Of a stretch of DNA of 22,500 nucleotides, positions 21,239-22,500 are shown piece by piece (position 1 is the stretch's first letter; every line of letters begins with the position of its first letter). This DNA comes from Neocallimastix lanati (nom. inval.) (lineage: Eukaryota > Neocallimastigomycota > Neocallimastigomycetes > Neocallimastigales > Neocallimastigaceae), in NCBI GenBank assembly GCA_016946835.1, contig JACVTC010000004.1, forward strand, positions 997,501-1,020,000, given 5' to 3'. The notes beneath the pieces were generated by a model that worked only from the letters and a program-made list of their open reading frames with translations, had not been told where the DNA came from and made no database searches. A program made the translations under genes and the position numbers.

Positions 21239-22500
21239 ATGGCAAGTAGTATCAATAAAAGTTCTTCTGACTTATATGTCAGTTCAATACATGGAAGTTT
21301 AGGGAGAATTAAAAATACTGGGGAAAATGATATTACAATTAGCAATAGTTATACACCAAGATCAAAATTATCAATTTGTTCATATAATGGAGAATCAAAT
21401 AGTATAACTCAAAAATCAAAAATTATATCAGAAACAAGTTTATGTAGAAATAGCGATAGTGAAAGTATTGATTTTAGAAATGATCCAAACGAACAAGGTC
21501 ATTTAATAAATGAAAGTAGTAGTAATTATATTGATAGTGGCGATATTGAAGGAAGTTATTTCGTAAGTTTAAAAGATGAGGATGAACCTGAACCAGTAGA
21601 AAAAAAGAAAAAAAATAATAATTTATGCAGATCAAAATCGTCTTATGCAATAAATGCAATAACAGATGAATATAATTCATTATCAAAAATATTAAAATCA
21701 ACTAAAAATTCACCTCCTAAACAAGGAATGAATAGTACATTAAATTTATTAGACAGTGTTCGATCAATAAATAATATTCAGGATGATTCATCACTATGTT
21801 CTTCGAATTTATCATTTTTAGCGTTGAATTCAACAAGAACAGAAATGAATAATTCAGCATTATATATGTCAGATATATGGAATCATCATTTAACAAGATT
21901 GTACTTTTTTATGTATCTTCTTTCTAAAGGAAATACGCTTGCATTAATATATGTAAATATATATATTATTAGTATCTTATATATTATTATTTGCATTAAT
22001 TATATCATTTTATTATGATTTACAACTTAATATAAATTTATTCATACCAAGATCAATACATAATGAGTATATATTTTAATATACCTTTATTAATAAATAT
22101 TATTATGTTTATAAATAAATCAAAATAAGCTTTTTAGATCTGAAGCAGAGGCATTTAGAACAAATTTTTATTTATATAATTCTAGTGGAAGAAAAAATCA
22201 AGCGACAAAAATATTTAATTGTTATTTTGTACCATCATCTCCAAATTATATTGAATGGAAGTTCAATGAAGAATCATATAATTCACGTATTGAAGAATTT
22301 GCTTATGTTATTTACAAAGGATTAGATAATCCCAATTCACAAATATTTGATAAATTCATATTTTTATCAATGGTTGTTTTAGAAAAAGCTTTCAATGGTG
22401 AACTTAAAGAATATCCAGAAAGATATATATACCCTAGAATTGATGATATAAAAAATGATGAATGTGGTGATTCATTTGAAAAAAGTGTCTTCTACAAAGA
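21239..22500 (+). CDS. Ser-rich protein with a possible RGS-like helical domain, 5' part, two exons, runs off right edge
   Basis: Proposed exons are 21239-21912 and 22138 to beyond 22500. The 225-bp intron has donor TTTTAT^GTATCT, acceptor TTTTTAG and phase 2, joining to LYFF-I-SEAEAF. Residues 1 to about 205 are Ser/Asn/Asp-rich, with a short KKKKK patch, and are probably disordered. From about 210 the sequence turns helical: WNHHLTRLYFF, SEAEAFRTNFYLYN, then NQATKIFNCYFVPSSP, and an aromatic, acidic stretch ending QIFDKFIFLSMVVLEKAF. This order (residues before an Ile-Tyr/Phe helix, a Ser-Pro linker, then an F-x-x-aq-like helix with v-x-x-LE) resembles the second half of an RGS domain, which accelerates GTP hydrolysis by G-alpha. 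The resemblance is by spacing only. Without the rest of the gene it stays hypothetical. The hydrophobic translation following 21912 is intron read-through, not a membrane segment. Confidence 0.6.

Noticed and set aside
21913-22018. C-terminal transmembrane segment of the 259-aa ORF starting at 21239
   Set aside because: It follows a GTATCT donor, and the frame after the acceptor at 22137 is clearly coding, so the hydrophobic stretch is intron read-through.
1-22500. tRNA, rRNA, transposon or integrated viral sequence
   Set aside because: I saw no cloverleaf-capable GC-richer segment, no terminal repeats with a transposase or reverse transcriptase, and no viral hallmark proteins in any frame examined.

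Overview
The window is eukaryotic nuclear DNA with extreme A+T content. It carries long poly-A/poly-T runs, TA, TTA and TAAAT microsatellites, genes cut by many short GT...AG introns, almost exclusively A/T-ending codons, asparagine runs, and TAA as every stop codon seen. Intron density (14 in one gene), Asn runs and base composition best fit an anaerobic gut fungus (Neocallimastigomycota). A dictyostelid or another AT-rich protist cannot be excluded without a database search, so this assignment is inference.

Layout. (1) At the left edge, on the minus strand, lies the 5' part of a Mediator subunit 19 gene in three exons, running off position 1. (2) Minus 1693-6131 is a complete 15-exon gene for a SMG5/EST1-family protein of 849 aa with a C-terminal PIN domain. 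All exon phases close and the summed exons equal 850 codons including stop. (3) A 2.6-kb divergent intergenic region (6132-8750) holds several unusual tandem repeats. (4) Plus 8751-19863 is one giant gene. Its three long open frames look like separate genes, but they are exons 3, 4 and 5 of a single five-exon gene. The splice phases match at every junction and the total is 9954 nt, giving a 3317-aa protein that is mostly coiled coil with an Asn-rich linker. (5) 19864-21238 is intergenic microsatellite-rich DNA. (6) Plus 21239 to beyond 22500 is the 5' part of a gene with a Ser-rich N-terminus and a helical domain whose spacing resembles an RGS domain.

The recognisable genes act in different housekeeping processes: Med19 in RNA polymerase II transcription and SMG5 in nonsense-mediated mRNA decay. 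I see no operon-like or defence-island logic. The most notable items are the giant coiled-coil gene, whose largest introns are almost pure microsatellite; the SMG5-type PIN domain with a degraded active site; and an unresolved splice junction at SMG5 exons 8/9. I found no tRNA, rRNA, transposon, CRISPR or viral feature.
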